A stretch of DNA of 64,000 bases from NCBI GenBank assembly GCA_039720395.1, contig CM077828.1, positions 29,198,069 to 29,262,068 on the forward strand, given 5' to 3'. Made by a program: the position numbers and the translations under genes. This DNA is from Liquidambar formosana. Its lineage: Eukaryota > Streptophyta > Magnoliopsida > Saxifragales > Altingiaceae. The notes beneath the pieces were generated by a model. It saw nothing but the letters and a program-made list of their open reading frames with translations. It ran no database searches and had not been told where the DNA came from. Positions 11,885-22,756 of the stretch are shown in pieces (positions within the stretch are counted from its first letter, which is position 1; each line of letters starts with the position of its first letter).

Positions 11885-12773
11885 TATCTAATTAGCATCG
11901 CAAAACCCTTCTAGTACAGATAGATAACTAGTATAATGGAGACCTATATTAATAGTCCCCTTAAGATATCTTAATACCCTTACAACAACGGTCCAATAGT
12001 CTCTACAAGGACTATGAGTATATCTACTAAGTCTATGGACTACATAGGCAATATCTGGTCTTGTGCAATTCATCAAATATATTAAACTTCCTATAATTCT
12101 AGCATACTCAGGTTGCGACACTGTCACTTTTATTCTTTTTAAGATGAATACTAGGATCATAAGGGGTTTTCACGGGATCTTTATCTGAATAGCCAAATTT
12201 TTGTAATAATTTTTTAACATAATGAGATTGAGACAAAGCAAGTCCATCACAAGTTTTACAAATTTTGATACCCAAAATAACATCTGCCTCTCCCATGTCT
12301 TTCATATCAAATTTAAAGGTCAAAAATTTCTTAATAGATTTAACAACGGATATATCAGCACCCATAATAAGCATATCATCAACAAAAAGACAAATAATAA
12401 CACCAGAATTATTTGAAAATTTACTATATACACATCTATCAACATCATTCAACATATAACTATTAGCAATAAGCATAGAATCAAATTTTTTATGCCATTA
12501 TTTTGATGCTTGTTTAAGACCATACAAAGATCTAATAAGTTTACACACTTTTTTCTCTTGGCCAGGGATTACAAATCCCTCAAGTTGGTCCATATATATT
12601 TCTTCATCTAAATCCCCATTTAACAATGCTGTTTTAACATCCATTTGGTGAATTATAAGTTTATGTATGGAAGCAATGGCAATAAGAATTTTAATTATAG
12701 TAATTCTAGCCACGGGAGAATAAGTATCAAAATAATCAACACCTTCCTTTTGTTTAAAACCTTTTGCTACCAA
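11885..12773 (-). pseudogene. copia reverse transcriptase (three broken pieces)
   Basis: The minus strand carries the copia RT: 'FDTYSPVARITTI'-like region (12773-12650), 'LYGLKQASK' near 12500, the catalytic FVDD (copia YVDD position) near 12388, and 'LKGTINIGL' near 11945. An in-frame stop sits immediately after QASK, where the family has a Gln codon, consistent with CAA to TAA. A frameshift lies near 12110-12160. The last residues (GFCDAN, near 11900) abut the solo LTR. Confidence 0.88.
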
Positions 12774-13243
12774 CCTAGCTTTAAATTTATCAATAGAATC
12801 ATCGGGTTAAAGTTTATTTCTAAATACCCACTTACAACCTATGGTTTTAGTTCCAGGTGGTAGATCAACTAATTCCCATGTGTGATTCGCCATTATGAAC
12901 TCTAATTCATTATTTATAGCTTCTCTCCAAAACATTGTATCTGGCGAAGTAATAGCTTCTTGGTAAGTTGTTGGGTCATCTTCATGGGATAAATATTTTA
13001 AAAAAATTTTGCATCTCTTGCCTCTATTATAGTGTTAGGCTCAAGTGTGTTATGATCGGATTTAATAACCAAGAACCTATAAGCAGCACTGGTCTGAGCA
13101 TAACCAATAAAAACACAATCTTCTATTTTAGGACCAATTCTTTTTCTTTTAAATTCTAGAATTCCACCTTAGCAAGACATCCCCACACTTTCAAATATTT
13201 TAAGTTAGGTGCATAACCCTTTCATAACTCATAAGGTGTCTTA

Positions 13244-13651
13244 CTAGATTTTTTTACTTGGAATTTTATTAATAATATAACAAGTTGTTAAAATACCTTC
13301 CCCCCACATATTAGTAGGTAACCCTGAACTTAGCAACAAAGCATTCATCATATCCTTAAGAGTTCTATTTTTCCGTTTTGCTATGCCATTTTGTTCAGGT
13401 AAATAAGGTGCAGTGAGTTCATGTATTATGCCATGTGTTTCACAAAATTCTCTAAGTGATGTCGATTCATATTCTCCTCCCCTATCCGACCTTACTTTTT
13501 TAATTTTTCTATCAAGTTGATTTTCTACTTCATTTTTGTATTTTATGAAAGTCTCTTTAGCTTCATCTTTACTTCTTAGGAGATATAATTTAATGTATCG
13601 AGAGAAATCATCCACAAAAGTAATATAATATTTTTTACCACCACGTGTCAA
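13244..13651 (-). pseudogene. copia integrase core
   Basis: A 135-codon open stretch carries the rve core with 'FVDDFSRY' near the start, the second acidic region 'VRSDRGGEY' and the final catalytic Glu region 'PEQNG'. The typical 'AERKNRT' reads 'AKRKNRT' here. The frame ends in a premature stop at 13244. The integrase-to-RT linker (12780-13240) is full of stops. Confidence 0.88.
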
Positions 13652-13689
13652 ATTTATTTTATAATCTCCTATATCATTGTGTATCGAAC

Positions 13690-14430
13690 CTAATAAATCA
13701 GATTCTCTTTAAATATTTTGAAAAGGCTTTCTAGTAAATTTTGATTCAACACAAGTCTCACACTTATCAAAATTAGTGTTAGAAAATCTAAAATAAGTCC
13801 TAAAGTTTTCATTCTTTTAATGGAATTCACATTATCATGTCCTAATCTTATATGCCAAACAGTCAAAGGCTCAATCAAGTAAGTAGAAGAAGTACTTGCA
13901 TTATCATAAATAACGAAGAATACATTCAAAACAAATAAACCATCAGAACAGTACCCCTTTCCCACAAAATTCCTATTACGAGTAAAAATCAACTTATCAG
14001 ATTCAAAAACTAATTTCACACCAACTTTGTTAAGCAATGCTCCAGAAACAAGATTGCGTCTCATCTCAGGCACATGATGAACATCACTCAATTGAAGGAC
14101 CTTTCTAGAAGTCAATTTCAAGAGTACTTTCCCTTTACCTGCAATAGGAGAAGATCTAGAATTTCCCATAAAAACTTGCTCACCATTCTTGACGGGTTCA
14201 TAGGAGGAAAACATACTCTTGTCATAACAGATGTGTTTAGTGGCCCCTGTGTCCACTATCCAATCCTTTCCATTGGAAACCAAATTTACCTCTGAAACAA
14301 TCGCAGTTATAACCTCATCAGTTTTAGTAAGGTGAGCTTGAGACCTGTTAGAACCTTGGCCCTTCCAAAACCTGCACTCATTCACATGGTGTCCTAGCTT
14401 TCCACAGTTAAAACAATTGCCTCTCTTTTT
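13690..14430 (-). pseudogene. copia zinc knuckle, aspartic protease and GAG-pre-integrase
   Basis: The CCHC knuckle is split across a frame change near 14390 (NCFNCGKLGHH before, NECRF after). The protease active site reads DTGATKHIC near 14245. The GAG-pre-integrase 'WHIRLGH' motif is near 13855. The frame then degrades before the integrase core. Confidence 0.87.
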
Positions 14431-14439
14431 CTTCTTGAA

Positions 14440-15177
14440 TTCTTTGTTTCCCGGTTTCTTGAACCGGTTGTCAAAATTTTTATGAGATTTCTTCCCAGGT
14501 CTTCCCTTAGGTGCTCTTCCATCCTTAGTCTCAATGAAGTTAACCTTAGAGTATGCCTCTTTGGCTTTCTCATTTTGGTCTCGAAGTCTATTAGCCTATT
14601 CAATTCGGATATGAATGACAAGATCCTCAAGAGACATATTTTTTCTCTTATGTTTCAAAGTCATTTTATATTCTTTCCAAGAATGAGGTAATTTTTTAAT
14701 AAGGGTTGCAGATTGAAAACCCTCATCAATTACCATACCCTCTTTAAGTACTTCACTAACAAGATGCTGGTATTCATGAATTTGTGCAGAAACTGGTTTT
14801 TCATCTACCATTTGAAAATCTAAAAAATTGTCAATAGCAAATTTTTTAGTTCCAGCATCTTCAATGATGTACTTTTTCTTAAGAACATCCCAAATTTCTT
14901 TAACATTTTTGTAACCACAATAAACATCATAAAATTCATTTTCCATACCATTTAAAATATAATTCTTACAAAAATGGTTGGCCTTATCCCATATCCGAAT
15001 TGAATGAGACCGAGCAGGCTCAAGAAGCTCATCATCAGCTCTTGGGTTTGTAAGCGCAAACTCAACATGCATGGTCTCCAAAATAAACAAAAATTTCAAA
15101 CTCCATCTCTTGTAATTGGTTCCATCAAATGGTTCCAACTTTTTAATATCCGAAACTTGAGTGACGATATCATCCAT
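14440..15177 (-). pseudogene. copia gag (UBN2-type)
   Basis: A 193-codon open frame begins with ATG at 15177. It contains the plant copia gag signature 'FDGTNYKRW' at residues 18-26 and 'KEIWDVLKKKY' near residue 92. It ends at a stop at 14596, after which the homologous reading continues in another frame to the zinc knuckle. Confidence 0.88.
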
Positions 15178-15581
15178 TGTGCAAATTCGGTTTCAAGATT
15201 GTTGGAAATATTGCACAATAAGATATAAAATTACACTCCAAATATTACAAATTCTTTTAAATACAAATAATATAAACTAAATAAAAGGAATGACTTATTG
15301 CGGTAGTGGTTTGATGGCTGAAGTACGGAAAAAAACCGTTGTCCTTGAAACTAATTTTGCCCCCTCGAGAAATCACCTGGTGTAGTCAGGGTTGTGGCGA
15401 CCGGCCTCCAGGATTCGACAACCTGAAGCGTGCCAGTAAATGCGCACTCACAACACCGGGTCGCAATGAAAGTATTCAACCAACCCAACTCAACTTTTTT
15501 AAACAAATGAAAATTAGAGAGATAGAGATAGAGATAGAGGTTTTGAACATGTATATTTTTAACTAAAAAAAAATACTGAAG

Positions 15582-15609
<28 letters not shown>
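15582..15609. repeat. (AT)n microsatellite
   Basis: An AT dinucleotide run next to the presumed 5' edge of the copia element. Confidence 0.9.
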
Positions 15610-15613
<4 letters not shown>

Positions 15614-16348
15614 GTACTGTGGATTTGGCCAGCTCAAAACCAAACGCCACACCATACCAATTGCAAAATAATAATGATAGCAATTATATATTATTAAAAC
15701 AATAAAGAACCTAAATTTATATAGAAAAATATTATACCAATTAAGTTCAAACGGCTATATGATTTAATTGCTTTTAGAAGACAACAAGAGCCGTTCTACT
15801 TCTATAGCAATAAAGTCCAAGCACATGAAACGTACACTCCACTACTGAGGTTCTCAAAAGACATGTAAGGGAATTGCTAGAATATACCCACTCATACCAA
15901 ATAAAGGTGTTTTCACTTATGTATTAAAATTTGAATCATATTAAAATAAAAAAACTAGCACAAGTGAGTGTGCACACTTAGATTAAGGGTTTAGTTTGGG
16001 GTCCTCCTGATGCTTGGATACTTAATTCGGCCACTTTTGCCGTCAACACAAGGCTGGCCGAATAAAGTAACTCTTGGAGATTTTATGCTGCTAAAAAGCC
16101 GTTCCAAAGAGTCAAAACAGTAAGAGTACCAGCCAAAGTTAGCTTACAATAATAAATACCAAATAAGTTCTTCACATAATGTTACAAACGAGAGAGGAGT
16201 TGTGATAGGGAGAAAAGGGAATGACAGAAGAAAAGGGGGCTTTCCAGAGTTTCATTTTTTCTTTTTTCATTTTTTTGTGGTTTGAGGGGGCCGGGCCGGG
16301 GTCGAGGATTGTTTGGTTGGGGTGCACAATGGAACGACAAGACTAATT
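15610..16348. other. 3' flank of LHCA3
   Basis: AT-rich spacer from 15610 to about 16190, then the likely LHCA3 3' UTR (GC-richer, 16190-16348). No other gene is visible. Confidence 0.4.
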
Positions 16349-17859
16349 CTAGTGGAACTTGAGGCTTGTCAAGACGTTGTTGTTGACAGGATCAGCCAAA
16401 TGATCGAGGAGGTTTTGGTAGGGGCCAACTCCTGTCACAAGACCTTGTACAAAGTAACCCAAGATTGCTAACATAGCCAACCTCCCGTTCTTTACCTCCT
16501 TCAGCTTCAATTCCTTCATGGACTTCTCATCTTTTCCGAATCCGAGAGGGTTAAATAAGGGTCCTCCAGGGTACGCGGGGTCTCCAGACCCTCCCAAAAA
16601 TTTCTCTAACCCCAAGAAGTACTGCTTTCCCATAGACCCTGGATTGGCCCAGTCCTGGAATCTTCTGTGCTCTGCAAATCCCATCAGTGCCATCTCAAAT
16701 ACAAATAGTGTGTAAGGGTCTGCCCAGTAGTTGTATGTCCCGGCAGGTGGAATGACGCCAGTTTTGAACCAGGGGAGGGCTGTTTCTGCCGGAATGAGTC
16801 CAAGCTTTCCAAAAATCTCAGGTGCAATTGCACCTACTGCTCCCAACATAGCATAACGGCCGTTGATGACCTCGCCATAGGCTAACCATTTCGGCTCGAT
16901 GAACCCACCTGTACCTTCTGGATCCGAGAGGCCCAATGGATCGAATCCATAGTCACCAGGGAGGCTGTAATATATAATAAATTTTCAAATTATCCATAGT
17001 CAATGTTATAAGATCAATTTTTAAAAAATTATCTACTTACAACATGAGCGTGTGCAATATCACATCAGTGATCCAAATTATTTTATATATATATATATAT
17101 ATATATACGGGGAAGAATCAGTTTAAAAAATTTTTTACTCTACACTTCTTAATATCTTTTTGTAGGAATAATAGTTTGTCAATCCAATCGAAATAGGTTT
17201 TCTATTTATGCACGTCATGTGTGCCGAATTTCTAACAAATTCGGTATCATAAAGTGTTTGCTCATATTTTTTTTATATAAATAAAACTATAATTTGAAAT
17301 ACTTTATTAATGACATAACTTATAATATCCTATTTATTTGAAATTTAATATGTATGACATATATGAAGAAAAAACTTAATCTAATTGTTGGATTAGTAAA
17401 ATATTATTCTTAAAAAAAGATATTGTGGAGTATACTTCTCTTTAAGTACATGAAGTAAGTGCACTTAAGTTTAAATTTACCGGCCACAGGCATCAATCTT
17501 AACTGTCAGGTGACATAACCATGAGTTACCTGCCATCCAAGTAAGACAGACTCTGTTTGGATGCAAACCAGAGGGGTCTGTCCGCTCCTTGCTGAAAAGC
17601 ACATAACCAGAGTGTCAACAGGTATCACTTTTCCATCTATATTCTGGAATGGAATTAGACAATGACCCAAAAAGTAAAGAATCTGATTCCATGAGAGAGA
17701 GAGAGACACCTTAACAGGGGGAGTAGAAGCTGCCCTTACAACAAAGGAAGCCTTCCTTGAGGACCCAATTGGAGATTGGAACGGCCTTCCACTGAGTATC
17801 TGTCTGGCTGCCTCCATTGAAGAGGTAAGGGACGATGAAACAAGGGCTTGCGCTGCCAT
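16349..17859 (-). CDS. LHCA3: photosystem I chlorophyll a/b-binding protein Lhca3
   Basis: Three exons (17710-17859, 17530-17591, 16349-16964) join to 828 nt, 275 residues. The first ~45 residues form a plastid transit peptide. The mature part carries the three-helix LHC fold: helix B motif '[11 protein letters not shown]' (residues 102-112), 'MGFAEHRR' before the middle helix, and the C-terminal '[20 protein letters not shown]'. The sequence is near-identical in pattern to known Lhca3. Asn105 replaces the usual His ligand of chlorophyll 603; in Lhca3 and Lhca4 this substitution is associated with red-shifted chlorophylls. The protein docks to the PSI core as part of the LHCI belt in thylakoids. 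No defects are seen. The promoter has paired G-boxes and an I-box. Confidence 0.97.
17083..17106. repeat. (AT)n microsatellite in LHCA3 intron 2
   Basis: A perfect AT run inside the 565-bp second intron of LHCA3. Confidence 0.9.
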
Positions 17860-18067
17860 CTGCTCGTCCTCGCACGCTCTCTCTCTCTGTCAGCTGCGAA
17901 AGTTTTTCTCTTGGCTCTGATATGTAGATACTGTCTCAAAAGAAATACCAGCCCCGCCAAACATAAACCAGGGCGGAAACAAGCCACTACTTGTGTCAAA
18001 ATCCTGGTGGACCTGAGCTGGCCTAAATTGGAGATTAGGCTAGGATCCCGTTGTCCAACAAGCAATG

Positions 18068-18138
18068 CACACGTGGCACAATTACCTGGATAAGGGATAA
18101 TGCGCCTTTAATCGGTTTGAGAAGCACATCGCCACGTG
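18068..18138 (-). promoter_or_regulatory. LHCA3 light-responsive promoter module (two G-boxes and GATA/I-box)
   Basis: Two CACGTG palindromes lie at 18070-18075 and 18133-18138. Between them is GATAAGG (18089-18095), read as CCTTATC on the gene strand, plus another GATAA. They lie about 210-280 bp upstream of the LHCA3 start codon. The G-box plus I-box/GATA combination is a known light-responsive unit in LHC and RBCS promoters. The motifs are seen; function is inferred. Confidence 0.55.
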
Positions 18139-18220
18139 TAGGGCTCCGAACCATTAGTACTTGGTTGGTCGCATCACAAGTCTCCAAAGTTCTACTTCTG
18201 TGAGCCTAGGAATGGCAATG

Positions 18221-18458
18221 GGGCGCCTCGACGGGACCTGGATTTGCTCAAGTTGGGGGCAAAAACTTGAGCCTCCAGTTGACCGTAGATGGACGCCACG
18301 TGGAGAAAAGGGGCATCCAACGGCTGCATGCAACTTATGCATAAAATCCTAACGCCGTTAGGGGGATGGCATTCCAAATGCCGAAACGACGCCGTGTTGC
18401 ACCTGCAAATACAAAACGAAAACGAAAATGGGGGGCGGGATTCACTACTCCATTTTTG

Positions 18459-18494
<36 letters not shown>

Positions 18495-20290
18495 TTGTTT
18501 TCGAATCTGCACTCATGCTCCGTTCTCTCCCTTCTCTTTTCTCTATTATCAACCAACACAAAAATGATCAGAAAGTCACTACAGTCGCCACTTGCCTATG
18601 CTGTATTTGCCATTACAGCTTTTTGCTCTTCCGACATGGAAGATATCTCTTGCAAACTTTAGTTACTATTCTGAGTTTAAAAGACACAGAAGAAGAGCAA
18701 TTTTTGTGACTCCAAATACTTCACAATGACATGCCAGTAGTGGGAATATGGAAGAAATGGGAACAAGAAGAGACAGCAAAGGCAAATGAAACAAAATGTG
18801 TTTTGCCCACTCCATTTTTGGCGTGGCTGTTAGTAGATCACAGCAAAGGCAAGTGAAACAAAATGTGTTTTGCCCACTCCATTTTTGGCTTGGCTGTTAG
18901 TAGATCACCGTGCTCTCTTTGGATGTGGTCTTCCTCTGTTTTCCCCTGTTTCTCTTTTTTTCTGCTGCCTTTTTGTGTTTTGCTACGGTATTGTGTTCTG
19001 TTATGGTTTGGGGTGTTTTATTCTTAGGTTCTGGTCCTGTTATGGTTTGGGCAATTTTGTTTTGCTAGGGTGTGTCTCACTTCTCCTTCATTTTACTGGG
19101 TGGTTGTTTGTGGGGTTGAATATCTCTGGTATAAGGTGTCTCCTGTTATCATGTTCTTTTTTAATAAACATTTTCCGTTGATAAAAAAAAAACAAAAAAG
19201 GCAAGTGAAACAAAATGGGAATTAAGAACTGATAATTACCCACCACCATTTCTCTATTTCTTATAATTTCTTGAAGAGAAATCTTATTGGTTTCTTAATG
19301 TCAATGAGAATTGGTCAACACTTTGATTTTCCAAAACGTGAGAGAGCTGATTTGGTTGAGAAAATATGGAATATTTATGTAATCTTGTGAGAGATTGTTC
19401 CATTAATGATTCAGAATGCAAGGATCCTGTTATACAGAAGCTGGAATCAAACATGAATTGCACTCTAATCACAAGGATTAGATATACCCACCCATGAGTC
19501 ACGAACAAGTGAAATGGACATATTGGGTAGTTGCTTTTGTTGATTGAATGGTGAAAATGGAAGGAATGATGGCATTGGGTTGAGAGTAGGAGAGTCGCAA
19601 TAGTCAAATGATTAGTTGCGGTTTCACCGGAGAGAGAGATGAAGGCGGTGCTTTCGATTGGTAGCAGGTCGAGTTGGGTTTTATGCACAACGGTACTGGC
19701 CATGAAGCACCGGGACCTACGTTCGCCAAGGAAGGAGCAGCGGCAGCAGGAGGAAGCAGCGGCAGCAGGGGGGAAGCAGCGGCAGCAGGAGGAAGGAGAG
19801 GCCGCAGCAGCGGCAGCAGGGGCAGCAGCAGCGACCGCCGGTGGTGGACGGAAAAACCAGAGAACCGAAACGGAACCCAGATCTGGGTTTACCCAAAGGA
19901 AGCAGCGACGGCGGAGGGAGGGAAGAGAGAGTGGAACGGCGGGAGGGCAGAGAATGGAGCGTGAGTGACTGCAGATCGAAAACGAAAATGGAGGGGAGAG
20001 AGAGAGAAGGAGAGAGAGAGAGAGAGAGGCCAAAATCGAAATATAGATCTGAATCCCGCCCCCCATTTTCACGATTTTCGTTTTGTATTTGCAGGTGCAA
20101 AATAGCGTCGTTTGGCATTTGGAATGCCATCCCCCCTAACGGCGTTAGCAGCCTTGCCCTTTTTGGCTTGAGCCGTTGGATAAGGCTGTTGTCCACGTGG
20201 CGGCCATCCATGGTCAACTTGAGCGTCCAGTAGATGCTCCCAACTTGAGCAAATCCAGATCCGCGTCGACGCTCAATAAAACCCATGCCC
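18221..20290. repeat. large inverted repeat (arms about 18221-18545 and 19950-20290)
   Basis: The left arm reads inward with 'ctggatttgctcaagttggg' (18239-18258); its exact complement is at 20239-20258. Correspondence continues over about 300 bp, through 'ccacgtgg', 'taacgccgttagggggatgg', 'cattccaaatgccgaaacga' and 'cacctgcaaatacaaaacga', into a CT/GA-rich run. The arms differ by scattered substitutions and small indels and are separated by about 1.4 kb. Transcription across both arms could give a long hairpin RNA. Confidence 0.85.
18777..19218 (+). mobile_element. 66-bp tandem duplication and retroposed 3' tail
   Basis: A unit starting 'cagcaaaggcaa' and ending 'agtagatca' occurs twice in a row (about 18774-18905). 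After the second copy comes about 280 bp of G/T-rich sequence ending in 'aataaacattttccgttgat' and an A-rich run (19181-19196). The words 'aaaggcaagtgaaacaaaatg' then reappear (19196-19216), as a TSD of about 20 bp would. This fits a 5'-truncated non-LTR retroposon. The tandem copy complicates the exact left border. Confidence 0.5.
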
Positions 20291-21381
20291 AATCCTGTCC
20301 CTAAAACCTACGGGTGAAGAACCTAATAACCATCCTCGATTCTATGATTTTCCAAGAAAATCATCCCTGCCCTACCCCGCCTAAAAAAATTTTTCTAATC
20401 CCTACCATACCAACAACAAACAAAAAAAAAAAAAAAGGCATAACTTCCCTTATAATTTCCATCAAAAATTCTATTATGATTTCCATGAATCTAAGCCCAA
20501 CTGACAACATATATATTACAATTAATAAGAAATTTAAGTAATTTAAGAAATTTGAGAAATATATATTGCAATTATATTAATCATCATAACTCAAAAATAC
20601 AATTGCAATTTGAGAAAAAGAATGGACTGAAGGTTTAATTGAGAAAGAGAATGAGAGAATGAGAATGAAGGTTTACCGATTTACAAGGGTGATTAGTGAA
20701 AGGAGAGAAACATTGAACTGGTGTAGATCTAATTTGTAGATCTACTGTGTCGTTGAGGCATGAGGGAGGGAAAAGGACTGCTGTCTGCATAAGGGAGGTC
20801 TGTGACTCTTGTGCCACCGTGAGGGTAGTCGCTAGGGACTAGTTCGTGACTCCACTGACTCATGAGCAATGTGCTGCGTGAGGGAGGGAGAGAATAGAGG
20901 CGTAGGGCGAGGGTGGGGTCATGGGGAGGCCATGCCGCCGTGACAGTAGCTGCTGGCAGTGGGGACGTGAGGGTTTATGGGTGAGGGATTGAAGAGTGAA
21001 GAGCTAAAGTGCGGCTAGGGTTTTTTGGGGGGAATTAGGGAAAAGTTTAGGTTATATATATGAAAGCGTAAAACTGTAAAAGGACAACCAGGGCGGGGCA
21101 GGTCTACAGTTCGGTTTGGTTCTACAGGTCGGGACTAATAAATACCATTCCTGAACCGAACCGGTTGAAAATTTCAAAATTTAACCCATACCCGAACTGA
21201 GAACCTAAAAAATTCAAAAAAACTAGCCCCCATAAGGGCGGGGCTCCTATGGGGCGGGTCAAAATTGCCATCCCTACTATGAGTGCACACTTGAATGTGT
21301 GATTTTCATTTACACATTCAAGACTTCAGGTGACATCCGGAATACAAAGTGCAAGCACCGCTCGCCTTATTTATTTATATT

Positions 21382-21560
21382 TTTTTTTTTCAAGGTGTCC
21401 TCAGGTTTCATCCGAGACTAATCCTCTGAGGTACTATCAAGCACCGAAACAGGAACCTTTCTTAAGAAAGTTTGCTGCATCTACAAGAACTCGAACCCGA
21501 GACCCCTTACTTAAGCGATCAGACCCCCTTCTACTCAGGCCAACTTTCGTTAGTCTCATC
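21382..21560 (-). mobile_element. tRNA-derived SINE
   Basis: On the minus strand, a box-A-like 'tggcctgagtag' lies near 21545-21534 and a box B 'gggttcgagtt' near 21500-21489. The body ends at an A-run (T-run on the plus strand at 21378-21390). There is no cloverleaf, so this is a SINE, not a tRNA gene. Possible short flanking repeats ('ctcgc' words on both sides) are too weak to call a duplication. Confidence 0.5.
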
Positions 21561-22756
21561 ACTCGCATTTTGGCTATTGAATGTTATAAACCCTTTTTTA
21601 GAACCCTTTTTTTTTTTTTTTTTTGCTTAATTTTTTCCCCTGGATCTTTTCACATCATTCATTTATTTTGTTGCAGTTTTTTTTTTTTTTTTTTTTTACC
21701 GAATTACTATAAGGGTTTAGTTGGTGCACAGTAGGATGACTAAATCTCATGATATCCGAACACTGAATCTATTAAGTCAGACCATAATAGGTTCTCGAAA
21801 AAACTCTTCAGTGGAACGTATAGTAGTTCATTGGGTTTGCCCCTTGAAACTCTCACTTTTTGGGCATTTAAAAGATACCCCCATCAACGTACAGATACCG
21901 ATTTACCTTTCAACTCACAATTTCATCCCTACTTGCCACGTCTGATAGAAAACAATGAACCAATCAATTGACTCTGAAAAACGCAGCAAAAGGATATTGA
22001 ATTAAATAGACGCAATACGGTGACGGGGCAATGCTGGTTTTCCTCAGTATTTATTCTCTGAGGATGGACGAAGACCCCTGTCTCAACTAGTCAATGGCGT
22101 CTCCCGTTCTTTCTTTGCAAATAATCTCACTCACCAGCCTCTTTCCTTTTTCCTTTTTCCTTTTTCCACTGAACCAGTATATATATTTTTAACTTTTTTC
22201 AACTGGAGTCGCCACAATGGAACCTGTTTTTCATAGTAATCAGCCCACGTTGCACATTGCAAACAGACGGCTGAATGTACTCCAGATTAGCTATTTCCAG
22301 TGTCAATTGGCATTGCCACAGATTACAAACACAGCAATTTAACACACATGCAGATATATATACGATGATGAATAAGAAGTTTGCAGGACCATGTGGCTCC
22401 ATAATTATTTAAACTTACGGGCCATGAAATCTACACTTTATGATGAGGCATTATCCAAAAGGGGAAAAAGCAAAGGAAATAAGATGCCTTATACCACAAA
22501 CAAGTAGCATAAAAAGGGGTAGGAGTATGCCTACTTATGGGCTAGCCTATACAGACTTCTCATAATTAATGAATAATGATTAAGTCTACAGGCTTTCTAA
22601 TCTAAGAAAAATATCAAATAGGATATTCGTAGGCAATATAGACTCCATAAAAGCTAGCCGGGCATTTCATTTTAGTATATTTTGCTTCCACCAACTCTAG
22701 TTAAAAATAAAAATAAAAGGTAAGACAAATGCCGGAACCTGGCTGTAAGAGATCAT
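21561..22756. other. spacer downstream of FRI
   Basis: Two long T-runs (21607-21624 and 21678-21697), a short tandem 'tttttcc' repeat (about 22139-22167) and AT-rich DNA. The last 200-300 bp probably contain the FRI 3' UTR. No gene is seen. Confidence 0.35.

Larger units (their letters stand above)
8990..15560 (-). mobile_element. decayed Ty1/copia retrotransposon, split by a solo LTR
   Basis: Read on the minus strand, the copia domain order is present: gag (15177-14596), zinc knuckle and aspartic protease (about 14410-14200), GAG-pre-integrase (about 13850), integrase (13651-13244), reverse transcriptase (12773-11885) and RNase H (9431-8990). Integrase before reverse transcriptase identifies copia rather than gypsy. 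Stops and frameshifts occur in every part. The 2443-bp block at 9437-11879 is a later insertion between reverse transcriptase and RNase H. Neither copia LTR could be delimited; the 5' leader should lie in 15180-15560, and the 3' end is at or beyond the N gap. Confidence 0.9.
18207..21276. mobile_element. compound element with hAT-like termini
   Basis: The left end 'taggaatggcaat' (18207-18219) and right end 'attgccatcccta' (21264-21276) are inverted copies with one mismatch. They match the ends of two better-preserved hAT-type elements at 32530 and 45083. Flanks give only a weak 8-bp duplication (ctgtgagc/ctatgagt, 6 of 8), so it is old or the ends belong to different insertions. The interior holds a large inverted repeat, a GC-rich trinucleotide tract (19730-19850), a retroposed tail and G/C-rich sequence near both ends. 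No transposase is present. Confidence 0.6.

Noticed and set aside
18192..18709. Overlapping ORFs on both strands with RE/SL repeats
   Set aside because: They are translations of the CT/GA microsatellite and inverted-repeat arm.
19639..19968. Plus-strand Ala/Gln/Gly-rich ORFs
   Set aside because: Several overlapping frames are open only because of GC-rich trinucleotide repeats; no domain is recognised.
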